DNA of 64,000 bases. It comes from Megalobrama amblycephala. Taxonomy: Eukaryota; Chordata; Actinopteri; Cypriniformes; Xenocyprididae. This document shows, piece by piece, positions 10,440 through 21,668 of this stretch (positions within the stretch are counted from its first letter, which is position 1; every line of letters begins with the position of its first letter). The DNA lies in the NCBI RefSeq assembly GCF_018812025.1, contig NC_063061.1, positions 39,368,174-39,432,173 on the forward strand, written 5' to 3'. A model generated the notes under the pieces. It was given only the letters and a program-made list of their open reading frames with translations, did not search any database and was not told the origin of the DNA. Both the position numbers and the translations under genes were made by a program.

Positions 10440-11662
10440 TTATGAGATGACAAAAATCAATCACAAAAATCACAGCCAATCAGAAGAGCGTGGGGGGCGG
10501 AGTCTCTCTGCAAGCGCACTGCACTCGCAAACAAATCAATCAAAAAATTACAGCCAATCAGAAGAGAATGTGGGCGGAGTCTCTCTGCGAGCGCACCGCA
10601 CTCGCAAACAAATCAATCAAAAAATTTACAGCCAATCAGAAGAGTGTGTGGGCGGAGTCTATCTGCAAGCGCACTGCACTCGCAAACAAATCAATCAAAA
10701 AAATTACAGCCAATCAGAAGTGCATGTGGGCGAAGTCTCTCTGGAAGTAATAAATAAATAAAAAAAAAATCACAGCCAATCAGAAGAGCGTGTGGGCGGA
10801 GTCTCTCTGCAAGCGCACCGCACTCGCAAACAAATCAATAAAAAAAAAAAAGCACAGCCAATCAGAAGAGCGTGTGGGCGGAGTCTCTCTGTAAGTGCAC
10901 TGCAATCGCAAACAAATCAATCAAAAAAATTACAGCCAATCAGAAGAGCGTGGGGGCGGAGTCTCTCTGTAAGTGCACTGCAATTGCAAACAAATCAATC
11001 AAAAAAAAAATCACAGCCAATCAGAAGAGCATGTGGGCGGAGTCTCTCTGGAAGTGCACTGCAATCGCAATCAAATAAATAAATAAATAATAAAAAAAAT
11101 CACAGCCAATCAGAAAAGCATGTGGGCGGAGTCTCTCTGTAAGTGCACTGCAATCACAAACAAATCAATCAAAAACCACAGCCAATCAGAATAGTGTGTG
11201 GGTGGAGTCTCTCTGGAAGTAATAAATAAATTAAAAAAAAATCACAGCCAATCAGAAAAGCATGTGGGCGGAGTCTCTCTTTAAGTACACTGCACTCACA
11301 AACAAAAATCAATCAAAAAAATCACAGCCAATCAGAAAAGCACGTGGGCGGAGTCTCTCTGTAAGTGCACTGCAATCACAAACAAAATCAATCAAAAAAA
11401 TTACAGCCAATCAGAAGAGCGTGTGGGCGGAGTCTCTCTGCGAGCGCACTGCACTCGCAAACAAATCAATCAAAAAAATCACAGCCAATCAGAAGAGCGT
11501 GTGGGCGGAGTCTCTCTGGAAGTAATAAATAAATAAATTTTTAAAAAAAATCACAGCCAATCAGAAAAGCATGTGGGCGGAGTCTCTCTGTAAGTGCACT
11601 GCAATCACAAACAAATCAATCAAAAACCATAGCCAATCAGAATAGTGTGTGGGCGGAGTCTA
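10440..11662. repeat. Tandem array, about 16 units, each with a CCAAT box and a GC box
   Basis: The units are roughly 65-85 bp. Each begins with AGCCAATCAGA and continues with a GGGCGG-type box (a few are variant), then AGTCTCTCTG, an A/G-rich CACTGCA stretch and CAAATCAATCAAAAAA. I counted 16 AGCCAATCAG occurrences, or one-base variants, between 10473 and 11640. AGCCAATCAG fits the NF-Y consensus and GGGCGG the Sp/KLF core; the two are about 12-14 bp apart. Unit lengths vary through A-runs and AATAAATAAA insertions. The open frames across this region are translations of the repeat, not genes. Confidence 0.9.
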
Positions 11663-11905
11663 TATAGAACTCTAGGGTTCTTGACTCAATTTTAAAGAAC
11701 CCTTTATACCAAAACGGTTCTATATAAGGAGGAACGTATTAGGCAATCACATAATACTTTCATGTTTAATGGATTATGTCAATTGTTTCTAGTGATAAAG
11801 TATGTTTATTAGCATGTTAAAACTAAATCCATAAAATTACCCCATGATGGGAAAAGGTTCTATATATGAAGCGCCTGACAAAACCCTTTAAGATTCTTTA
11901 GAGTG
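11663..11905. mobile_element. Dispersed element G, copy 1 (GGTTCTATATAAGGA family)
   Basis: This copy begins with a single AGAACTCTAGGGTTCTTGAC unit, then CAATTTTAAAGAACC, GGTTCTATATAAGGA, a 100-bp interior, CCCATGATGG, GGTTCTATATATGAAGCGCC and CCCTTTAAGATTC. The same landmarks in the same order occur at 16160-18245, where the first unit is expanded 26-fold. Here that unit is single, which gives the unexpanded state. Confidence 0.8.
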
Positions 11906-12734
11906 TAGACTTTACCAACAGCAGAGAAAACAGGTTTCTTGGCTGAATGGTTGGAATTCCTGCTAGATGAGAAGAGAATAAAGACATCCGAGCCCTCACA
12001 CCTACATCTTATCACCTGTGCCCTCAAACTGTAAAAGCAGACACTGGTTTCAACCTTCATTCTGAACAACACTGCCAGTGTGTCCCAGGGCAGGTTCGTC
12101 CATTGTCTCTCCAGGTCGAGTTTCAGCTCCGCCCTGATCTGTTCCGGCACTCCAGAGGAACTCAGAACAAAGTCACATCCATATCTGGACAAAGCCAGGT
12201 AGAGGAGAAAAACACAAAGTCGAAAACAGCAGACATAAAACGACGCAAATCGCACTGTCTGCCGAATCCTTCAGCGCCTGGCTGGGCTAATGGGGTGAAA
12301 TTTGTAAAGCTTTCATGTGCTTCTGACAGCCACTGAGCGCCACAGATGCTTTGAGCTTCAAGGGCAGCCATTTTAAGAGCAGCAATGTGTGCTGAGGTGT
12401 TCAGGCAGAGCGTAACATGGACTCGCAGATCTGATCCTCTCGCTGCCACTGGAGAGCAGCTGACAGAAATCTATCTAGCAGATGTAACGCACCCAAAACC
12501 TTCAGCCTGCACAGCTCAGCAGAACCGCAGAAAGAGAGAAAAAACCTTCTCTCGTGCCAGCCTGAGCTCAGCTTGTCATATTTTCAACATCTTGAGATTT
12601 AAAAAAGACATATTGCATTTTACATTCGGCACCCAAACTGATCTGCAGAAGACGTGCGATTGGGGAACGCTTCTCAAAAACACTTGTTTTAACCTGTTAA
12701 CCGCCGTCAATCGCTCTTTGATCTGAACTTAAAC
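11906..12734. other. Unique intronic sequence; possible conserved element at 12240-12500
   Basis: Complex, non-repetitive sequence. The part from 12240 to 12500 (GGGCTAATGGGGTGAAATTTG and following) has the balanced composition of conserved non-coding DNA. The overlapping frames on both strands have no recognisable domains. Confidence 0.3.
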
Positions 12735-13200
12735 GTTTTTTTCACGAATGCTCTTGAATACAGGCTAAGGTCGGACTTTCTAAAGAGACGCTCAGCAGAT
12801 TATTGCAGAAGTGAAAGTGCTTCAAAAGTGTAAGAAAGTTTTTGAAGTTATTTAAGGTTACTGGTAAAGCAAATGGCATTTTACTGCTGAGTAATAGAAC
12901 AATTTGGCCTCTAAAATTGCTAGAAAAACTTGTTCCAAATTTGAAGTTGATATCACGAAAATTGAGCCTCTTCAAAGCAATTTTGAGCGTTAAAGCTTTC
13001 GAATGATACCTAATGTAATGTATGATGACTACTAAACATGTGATGATGGAGATGAACCAAGGGTTAAATATCTTCAAAACGGTACAACCACCAACCTTCA
13101 AACTCCTAAAAATGTTATATTTGGGACAAAACAAAGGCTGGTCAAACCAATTATTGAACAGAAGTTCATTCGGTTGTTCCAAACATCTTGTAGAAGATTC
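12735..13200 (+). repeat. Dispersed element E, copy 1
   Basis: Shares ordered blocks with 15790-16140: AGATTATTGCAGAA, AAAGTTTTTGAAGTT/AAAAGTTATAGAAGTT, GGTAAAGCAAAT, CTCTAAAATTGCTAGA and GTTCCAAATTTGAAGTTGAT. A third copy lies inverted at 44280-44650. I recognise it only as a dispersed family; no coding capacity is evident. Confidence 0.75.
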
Positions 13201-13254
13201 CCACTGGCACACTAAAGCAAAGATATAAATAACCGTCTTAAATGTGAAACATCT

Positions 13255-13330
13255 CATGTGCCTTTTGCAAAGTACTGCATGCGTGGAGAATCAAACCCAT
13301 GATCTTGGTGTTTCTAACTCTACCAGTTCT
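13255..13330 (-). mobile_element. tRNA-derived SINE fragment
   Basis: Read on the minus strand, ACTGGTAGAGTTAGAAACACC (A-box region) is followed by GATCATGGGTTTGATTCTCC, a B-box (GGTTYGATTC) in the usual tRNA spacing. The wording 'GGTAGAG...AACACCAAGATCATGGGTTTGATTC' is typical of cyprinid tRNA-derived SINEs. The tail is lost or unrecognised. Confidence 0.65.
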
Positions 13331-14239
13331 CATGTTGACACAGACTGTGTTTTGTGTTGCTTTTCCATCGTTTTTCTATGTAGACAAAAAATTTCATCAA
13401 GAAGTTCATGTGAAAATGGCCCACTTTAGACATTCTACCAACTATAAGTAAGCCAATTTATTGCATCAATAAATTTAAAGACAAGTTTTGGTCAATATGA
13501 ATCTAAACCGGTTTCCTCAAGACTGACTAGTCTCGGCTGGCTAACTTCTGACGAGTTTCAGCTCCACACACCCACACAGGACAGAGTTCGAAGGACTCTC
13601 ATGTGCTCAAAACAAGCTTAGAGGAACTAAAGCTTCATGAGGAGGTCTAAAAATGCAAAGCATGCCTGAACTTCCCTCTTTCAGAGCTCAGAAAACATCT
13701 GCAGCCCTGAGGTAAGAACGAAGACGACGAGTGATCGACTGAACACATGGGGAAAAACTGGAAGAGACGACCTTTCTATCCCAATGCAAACGTCCGACTC
13801 CACAGATTCCAAAGTCTACTGACGTTTGTTAATCACCAACTGGCCGCCGTGCCGTAACGGCCTGCTCTACACGACTCCCAGCGCAGCTGCCCCTCTCAAA
13901 GAATAAGCCAACATTAAGCTGATTAGAAGTACAGGGGTTTTGTCCTTAACCGTCGGTCCACCGTCTCTCACAACAGACACGCAGAGAGAAACGGTTCTCT
14001 CATTCATTATTCTGTTTCCTCACCAGAAACATCTAATCAGCTCCCTCGAACATTAACTGATGGCTGAAGAACAATTACGCAGAATCTAGTATTAATATTT
14101 ACTCTGATTATTACAAATAGATATAGAGAGTAATGATGTAGCTGCTGTTTAATTCAGTGATTTCTTTCATAGTTCAGGCAAAGTACGAGAGCTTCATTGA
14201 AGTGTCATCTTTGTCTCAGATGTTTCCCCATTAAAAATA
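13331..14239. other. Unique intronic sequence with a short repeat fragment
   Basis: Mostly complex sequence. At 13425-13455, TTTAGACATTCTACCAACTA matches the interior of the element at 31174-31431. The part at 13830-14060 has balanced composition and might be conserved, without further evidence. Confidence 0.4.
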
Positions 14240-14945
14240 CAGTAGCGCTCGAGTTTGGAATAATTACGATTTTTCAATGTTTTAGAAAGAAGTCTCTTCT
14301 GCTCACCAAGGCTGCATTCTTTTAGTCAAAAACATTAAAAATTGTGAAATATTTTTACAAATGTACACAGCTGATTTTTATGTGAATATATAGTAAAGTG
14401 TAATTTATAATTTTAATTTTCAGCATCATTACTCATTAATCACATGATCCTTCAGAAATCATTCTGATACGATGATTTGCTCGTGGAAACAGCATTTATT
14501 TGAAATAGAATCTTTTGTAACATTTTAAATGTCTTTACTGTCACTTTTGATCAATTTAATGCATCCTTGAGGAATAAAAGTATTAATTTAAAAAAAAAAA
14601 TATTTTATACCCCAAACTTTTTAATAGTAGTGTATCATGATTTACACGTTTTCAACTTAATAATCAGAAATGTTTCTTGAGCATCAAATCATCATATCAG
14701 AATGATTTCTGAAGGATCATGTGACACTGAAGACTGGAGTAATGATGCTGAAAATTCAGCTTTGATCACAGGAATAAATTACACTTTACTATATATTCAC
14801 ATAGAAAACAGCTGATTTACATTGGAATAATATTTCAAAATTTTTACTGTATTTTTGAACAAAAAATGCAGTCTTGGTTGAGAAGAAAAGACTCTTTAAA
14901 AGCATTGAAAAATCGTAATTATTCCAAACGTTTGACTAGCAGTGT
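14240..14945. mobile_element. Fold-back element C, full-length copy
   Basis: The left arm (14243-14470) and right arm (14690-14943) are inverted copies. The ends read GTTTGGAATAATTACGATTT and its complement, and both arms contain the TACAGCTGATTT and ATATATAGTAAAGTGTAATT blocks. The middle holds AACATTTTAAATGTCTTTAC. This is the architecture of a non-autonomous DNA transposon with long terminal inverted repeats. Partial copies occur at 26105-26335 and 27410-27845. Confidence 0.8.
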
Positions 14946-15524
14946 AAAAACACAATAGAGATAAAAATGAACACCGATAGCAGCAGATATTTCAGATATT
15001 ACAGACAACATTAGAGATTTTCTTTCATAAGGTTAGTGACTATGAACTTGTTTCTGGTCTTTCCACAGTCTGAAGATTCAGGAACTGAAGATCAGGTTCT
15101 TTCACTTCACGTCGGTGCAGACGGGTGGAACGGGATCTTCAGCGTGTGGTTTGGACGCATGTGTGCCGATCTCAGCGGAGGTTTGGCTGTTATATAAGCT
15201 GATGGAACACATTATGTAAAACAAACGACAGGGTCGATCGACAGATTTCTGCCACATAAACGTCACTGTCTCATGCTAGAGATGGTCAAAGGTACTGGTA
15301 CTGATACTGAAATAAAGCTAGAGGAGCAGCACAAAATCAATATGGTTATATTTATATTAGTATTTAACTTTATAAACAAACCTGCTCTCCTCGACAATCT
15401 GCCATTTGAGACACCAGGAAGCATTTATCAGCAGAAAGCTCAGTATGACGAACAATAATCTCATTTGCATTCAGTGAAAAACACGACCAATTAAATTTTT
15501 ACTGTATTTTACTTTTTGCTTAAT
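14946..15524. other. Unique intronic sequence, nothing recognised
   Basis: Complex sequence without a supported gene, RNA or repeat. Confidence 0.5.
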
Positions 15525-15778
15525 GGGATTGTTTATCCATTCTTTCCTCATTTAGTCGCCCTCATGTCGTTCCAAACCTGAAAGACTTTCTTTCTTCACT
15601 GTGAACCTTAAAGATGTTTTGAAGAGCAAAACAAAACTGGACCCCTTTGACTTTCATTTTACGGACACATTTCTCAAAGCATGTTCTTTTATGTTCTACA
15701 GAAGACAGAGAGTAATTCGTACAGGTTTTGAACAGCACGAGGGCGAGTAAACGATGACACAACGATTATGAGTCAATG
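15525..15778. mobile_element. Fold-back element H, copy 1
   Basis: The left part has CGCCCTCATGTCGTTCCAAA and the right part ends GAACAGCACGAGGGCGAGTA, an inverted match to it. A second, longer copy lies at 23030-23455. Non-autonomous and without a coding frame. Confidence 0.65.
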
Positions 15779-15789
15779 ATTCCTTTGAA

Positions 15790-16140
15790 GCCCTTTTAGA
15801 GGAAACACAACCCTCTTTTAGAGCACAGATCTGAACTTAAATGGTTGTAGTTCATGAATACAGACCTAAGGTTGGGACCTCTTTTAAAAGCAGATTATTG
15901 CAGAACTGAAAAAGCACTTCAAAAAACTAAAGTGAAAAAAGTTATAGAAGTTTAGGTTTACGGTAAAGCAAATTAATTAAATTAAAAAAAAAATTATTTT
16001 ATACTAAACCTATATTTTACTAAATATTTTGCACTCTAAAATTGCTAGACAACCAAAGCAGTAAGTCTAACAAAATTTGTGTTCCAAATTTGAAGTTGAT
16101 ATCACAAAAATTGCACAAAAAAACAATCACTCTTATGCTT
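15790..16140 (+). repeat. Dispersed element E, copy 2
   Basis: Same blocks as 12735-13200 in the same orientation, ending near AAGTTGATATCACAAAAATT. It abuts the A-run that precedes the 71-bp tandem array. Confidence 0.75.
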
Positions 16141-16159
16141 TGCCAAAAAAAAAAAAGAT

Positions 16160-18000
16160 TCAATGAGCTTCTATACAGAACTCTAGGGTTCTCGACTCAA
16201 TGTTAAAGAATGCTTTACGCCAAAAAACGTTCAACGTGGTTCTATAAAGAACTCTAGGGTTCTCGACTCAATTTTAAAGAACGCTTCACGCCAAAAAACG
16301 TTCAACGTGGTTCTATACAGAACTCTAGGGTTCTCGACTCAATTTTAAAGAACGCTTCACGCCAAAAAACGTTCAACGTGGTTCTATACAGAACTCTAGG
16401 GTTCTCGACTCAATTTTAAAGAACGCTTCACGCCAAAAAACATTCAACGTGGTTCTATACAGAACTCTAGGGTTCTCGACTCAATTTTAAAGAATGGTTT
16501 ACGCCAAAAAACATTCAACATGGTTCTATACAGAACTCTAGGGTTCTCGACTCAATTTTAAAGAACGGTTTACGCCAAAAAACATTCAACATGGTTCTAT
16601 ACAGAACTCTAGGGTTCTCGAATCAATTTTAAAGAACGGTTTATGCTAAAAACATTCAACATGGTTCTATACAGAACTCTAGGGTTCTCGAATCAATTTT
16701 AAAGAACGGTTTATGCTAAAAACATTCAACATGGTTCTATACAGAACTCTAGGGTTCTCGAATCAATTTTAAAGAACGGTTTACGCCAAAAAACATTCAA
16801 CATGGTTCTATACAGAACTCTAGGGTTCTCGAATCAATTTTAAAGAACGGTTTATGCTAAAAACATTCAACATGGTTCTATACAGAACTCTAGGGTTCTC
16901 GACTCAATTTTAAAGAATGCTTCATGCCAAAAAACATTCAACATGGTTCTATACAGAACTCTAGGGTTCTCGACTCAATTTTAAAGAACGGTTTATGCTA
17001 AAAACATTCAACATGGTTCTATACAGAACTCTAGGGTTCTCGAATCAATTTTAAAGAACGCTTCATGCCAAAAAACATTCAACATGGTTCTATACAGAAC
17101 TCTGGGGTTCTCGACTCAATTTTAAAGAACGCTTCATGCCAAAAAACATTCAACATGGTTCTATACAGAACTCTAGGGTTCTCGAATCAATTTTAAAGAA
17201 CGGTTTATGCTAAAAACATTCAACATGGTTCTATACAGAACTCTAGGGTTCTCGAATCAATTTTAAAGAACGGTTTATGCTAAAAACATTCAACATGGTT
17301 CTATACAGAACTCTAGGGTTCTCGAATCAATTTTAAAGAACGGTTTACGCCAAAAAACATTCAACATGGTTCTATACAGAACTCTAGGGTTCTCGAATCA
17401 ATTTTAAAGAACGGTTTATGCTAAAAACATTCAACATGGTTCTATACAGAACTCTAGGGTTCTCGACTCAATTTTAAAGAATGCTTCATGCCAAAAAACA
17501 TTCAACATGGTTCTATACAGAACTCTAGGGTTCTCGACTCAATTTTAAAGAACGCTTCATGCCAAAAAACATTCAACATGGTTCTATACAGAACTCTAGG
17601 GTTCTCGACTCAATTTTAAAGAACGCTTCATGCCAAAAAACATTCAACATGGTTCTATACAGAACTCTAGGGTTCTCGAATCAATTTTAAAGAACGGTTT
17701 ATGCTAAAAACATTCAACATGGTTCTATACAGAACTCTAGGGTTCTCGACTCAATTTTAAAGAATGCTTCATGCCAAAAAACATTCAACATGGTTCTATA
17801 CAGAACTCTAGGGTTCTCGACTCAATTTTAAAGAACGCTTCATGCCAAAAAACATTCAACATGGTTCTATACAGAACTCTAGGGTTCTCGACTCAATTTT
17901 AAAGAACGCTTCATGCCAAAAAACATTCAACATGGTTCTATACAGAACTCTAGGGTTCTCGACTCAATTTTAAAGAATGCTTCACACCAAAAAGGTTCTA
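16160..18000. repeat. 71-bp tandem array, 26 units, inside element G copy 2
   Basis: The unit starts GGTTCTATACAGAACTCTAG and continues GGTTCTCGACTCAATTTTAA, AGAACGCTTCATGCC and AAAAAACATTCAACAT. I counted 26 units by the CTCTAGGGTTCTCGA landmark (one unit reads CTCTGGGG). Two main subtypes alternate: GACTC...CGCTTCATGCC (71 bp) and GAATC...CGGTTTATGCT (70 bp). Each unit carries GTTCT-ATAC-AGAAC, a short inverted repeat. There are no variable spacers, so it is not a CRISPR array. Confidence 0.95.
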
Positions 18001-18245
18001 TATAAGGAGAAACATCTTAAATAATTGCACACTATTTTCATGTATAACAGGTTATTTTTATTTTTGTCTAGTGATGTTGATGTTATGAGCTGCTTACTTC
18101 ATAAAACTGAATTCTAATTAAATATTAATAAAAACAAAATGAAATAAAGCTAAATCCATTAAATGATCCCATGATGGAACCTCTAAAAAGTTCTATATAT
18201 CAAGCACCTGACAGAACCCTTTAAGGTTCCATATAAAACCTCTTC
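17985..18245. mobile_element. Dispersed element G, copy 2, right part
   Basis: Continues from the tandem array with GGTTCTATATAAGGAGAAAC, an AT-rich interior, CCCATGATGGAACC, GTTCTATATATCAAGCACC and CCCTTTAAGGTTCCATATAA. The landmarks follow the same order as in copy 1 at 11663-11905, so the array is an internal expansion of this element. Confidence 0.8.
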
Positions 18246-19685
18246 TTCTAAGATCATGGATATGCTCCACTAATGTCACATGCTGACCAGTTTCCTGAAG
18301 AAGACTTCCTGAAGCATGCTTCGAGAGTTATTTCGGGTTGAATTGGGAACGGTGCCCTCAAGGTTATGCAAGCGACCAAAATAACCCTGGACTGAGCGTT
18401 TGAACAAACCTACCGACATTCTGAAGCTGTAGGATGAAGCAGAATGGTGAAGAAGTCAGCAGTTGCTTTGATCACAGATGGTGTCACACAACGCTCGAGA
18501 TCATGAGAGGCCAGAGAAGAAGAGGAAATGCAGCGAGACATTCAGTTTCATATGCACCGAGCAAAACTACCCAAATAATTTCCACCTCAAACACATGTTC
18601 TCCATTATAACAGGAGAAGCTGAGCTCTGCAAACTCTAGTTCCTCAAAACACTCGGTCATGCGCTGTCTGTCAAATGAGGAAGTCTCAGATGATTCTCAT
18701 GATAAAGCTCAGTTCGCACCAAAGATCTGCCAGATGAGATCAGAGAAACAAACAGACCTGAGCCCTCAAACACAACCGACACTATCACAGCTAGTTCCTG
18801 TTCTCACTGGAGTTTCCTGATAAACTGGATTGAGAAAATGCCAGTGAGTAACACATACTGGTGTCACCAACCGTTTTCAACACTCTATGAAAACTGGTAA
18901 AAACTTAAGAAGCTTCTCTCAAAAGTTAAGTTAACAAAAAAAGACTTTATATTGTAGGACAGAGTAAGTGTATTTATTTAGTGACCAAAAATGTAAACAA
19001 TATAGTCGAGATCCATGTTTGGCTACATCGATCATGCTTAAATAATCAAGGGAAGCAGGAGTCGCGATCACAATTAAAATACGATTAATCATGCGCCAGC
19101 GCTTTAACACAATAAAAAAATGCAGTGGTTTCAAACAGATGATAATTCAAGAGTGCAGAAACTCCCTGCAAAAGTGGCTAGTTCAAGATCACAAACATGA
19201 GAAAACGAATCACTTCACATAACGCTGACTATTTCCCAACGTTCATATCAACAGATGTGAGATCTTCTGGAGTGATGTGCTCATAATCTTCTTCCTCCAT
19301 CCAAATCATTGGCTTTTATTTTTCAAAGCAAATCCCTTCCAGGAAGCATATGGCAGCAGAAATAGGTCAGCCATTAACAAACCTACATGAAGCTTCTGAG
19401 ACGCATCCAACACAAGCCGTTCCCAAGAGTAGATTTAAGACCCGCTAACCTCTTCTGCAAAAAAACACCAGTATTATTCTCGTTCTTAACTGACCATGAA
19501 GAACAGAAAGACAGTGACAACGAACCTCTTGCTGTTTTCCCCCTGAGACACACTATCCTTTATAAAACAATATCACACAAGCACGAGTTCTGATGATCCA
19601 GAAAACAGTTTTTATACAACATCTCAAACAAGACGTTGATAATGAGTAACTCATGTTTTAGACATATTACAGTTACTTTGTCTTC
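18246..19685. other. Unique intronic sequence, nothing recognised
   Basis: Complex sequence with scattered short frames, none with domain resemblance. Confidence 0.5.
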
Positions 19686-20680
19686 TTCCTGTATGAATCA
19701 TTTTGAATCATCTGAATGAATGATTCACTGGCTTTCTCCGAATGAATCAATGTTGTTGAACAAATCAGATTCCAATGAGACACTTAATGACAGCCCACTG
19801 ATTTGTTTCTGAATAAAACGGCATTTCCAACAAATAAAATAAGTGAATGATTCAATGACTCATTCGTGAAGACAGCCGCATTTCTTTTCTGAAAGAATCC
19901 GTGTTGAACAAATCATTTGAATAAATCATTCATAAAGATTCAATCACGCATTACAAACAAATCAGAATGAGTCATTGAATCTAAATGATCCAAAAGAATC
20001 ATGCTGCGTCCGACATGGCATACTCTCAGGTAGGTACATATTTTGAATAAGTAATTACTTCATGACCACTAAAAAAGTATGTTCTATAATGTAATCCAGA
20101 TGTACTACATTCACCATGTCATTATCATGTGACCAATGGCGTCAGTTGCGTCGCTTCACTGTCATTCATAAATCCTCTCTCGTGGCCTCATGGGACAGTA
20201 AAGTGTCCTTCGTAGGCACACTTCAGAATCTCGCCGGAAGAAGTAGGCCATACGAGGACTTTTTTCAGACATACTTCTTGCATCATATACTGTTTTTCAT
20301 CTACTATATAGACTCAGTGTTGAACAATTAGTTTGAATGATTCAATGAATCAGTCATTTGTTTCCTTCCCACGCAAATCATTTGAATGAGTGATTCAATG
20401 ACTCACAGATAATAGGCTTGTTCGATTCAAAAACATAAGGAATCGTATGCTCTCCAAATGCTCTCGTGGTACTTTGATGTCATACGCCGATCAGTCTGCA
20501 AACAAAACTATTGACAGCCACTTGTTTAGTTTCTCAATGAATTAGTCTTTTTGAACAAATTGACTCAATGAATGATTCAATGACTCAAAGACACTCAGTT
20601 GCTTAATTCCTAAATGTATCGGTGTTTTCGAAACGAATCGAAGTGACTGGATGATTCAGTGAGTCACTGCGTGACAGTCA
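19686..20680. repeat. Degenerate GAATGATTCAATGACTCA motif cluster
   Basis: Many imperfect copies of GAATGATTCA, TTGAATCA and TTCAATGACTCA in both orientations, with no fixed period. Six exact TGA(C/G)TCA sites occur, at 19857, 19968, 20399, 20561, 20581 and 20660. The cluster is interrupted by the element at 20005-20305. Confidence 0.7.
20005..20305. mobile_element. Short dispersed element L, copy 1
   Basis: The sequence from GTCCGACATGGCATACTCTC to CATACTTCTTGCATCATATA has inward-facing CATACT/AGTATG blocks. It resembles the GCATAGTACACACTATTTGC-type sequence at 48280-48650. It lies inside the GAATGATTCA cluster and so probably inserted later. The 71-codon frame across it is not supported. 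Confidence 0.45.
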
Positions 20681-20861
20681 CCTGCTGCCACCTACTGGCA
20701 TAACATTGTAACCTGCAGAAAGAGTCACTGAATCATCTGTTGCACATATACTTTAAGAATGGCAGATATGATGCATGCAAAATAGGCAAATTTAAATGAC
20801 ACATTTACGCAATTCACTAAAATGTTTTTATGAAGACTTTGCAATAGACTGAGAAACAGCA

Positions 20862-21668
20862 TTAAAGGATTAGACCACTTTTAAATAATCTTTTCCTTAT
20901 AATTTACTCACCTCCATGTCATCCAAGATGTTCATGTCTTTCTTTCGTCAGTCGAAAAGAAATGAAGGTTTTTGATGAAAACATTCCAGGATTTTTCTCC
21001 ATATAGTGGACTTCAATGGGCACCAAACGGTTGAAGGTCCAAATGTCAGTTTCAGTGCAGCTTCAAAGAGCTCTACATGATCCCAGACGAGGAATAAGAG
21101 TCTCATCTAGAGAAACCATCGCTCATTTTCGAAAAAAAAAAAAAAACCTTTTATGCTTTATAAACACAAAATATTGTCTTGAACGTACTTCCCATTTCCA
21201 CATTCTTCAAAACGCTTACACTGAATGTCCTACGCCTTCCCTATTCTACTTACGGAAAAAAAACGAAACTGCCGCCGCCTTCGTTCCGTAAGTAGAATAG
21301 GTGTAGTACAGCGTAAGCTTTTTGAAGAATGCGGAAACGGGAAGTACGTTCAAGGCGATATTATGTGTTTATAAAGCATAAACAGTTGTATTTTTTTAGA
21401 AAATGGCCGATGGTTTCTCTAGATAAGACTCTTATTCCTCGTCTGGGATCATGTAGAGCTCTTTGAAGCTGCACTGAAACTGACATTTGGACCTTCAACC
21501 GTTTGGTGCCCATTGAAGTCCACTATATGGAGAAAAATCCTGGAATGTTTTCATCAAAAACCTTTATTTCTTTTCGACTGAAGAAAGAAAGACATGAACA
21601 TCTTGGATGACATGGAGGAGAGTAAATTATCAGGAAAAGTTTATTTAAAAGTGAACTAATCCTTTAAT
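20862..21668. mobile_element. Long fold-back element A, copy 1
   Basis: Ends TTAAAGGATTAGACCACTTT and GTGAACTAATCCTTTAA. The two arms, each about 390-400 bp, are near-complementary: both hold GATGTTCATGTC, CCATATAGTGGACTTC, GTCCAAATGTCAGTTTCAGT and TGATCCCAGACGAGGAATAA. The centre has CCTATTCTACTTACGGAA and its complement. TTAA at each end suggests a TTAA target site. No transposase frame. Confidence 0.85.

Noticed and set aside
10384..11525. Several open frames of 68-125 codons with repeated 'ANQKSVWAESL' or 'QPIRRACGRSLS' phrases
   Set aside because: Translations of the CCAAT/GC-box tandem repeat in different frames; not a repeat protein.
13255..13330. Functional tRNA gene
   Set aside because: A- and B-box-like sequences are present, but there is no cloverleaf, anticodon stem or terminator; it fits a SINE head.
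16160..18000. CRISPR-like regular array
   Set aside because: No unique spacers, the whole 71-bp unit repeats, and the context is a vertebrate intron.
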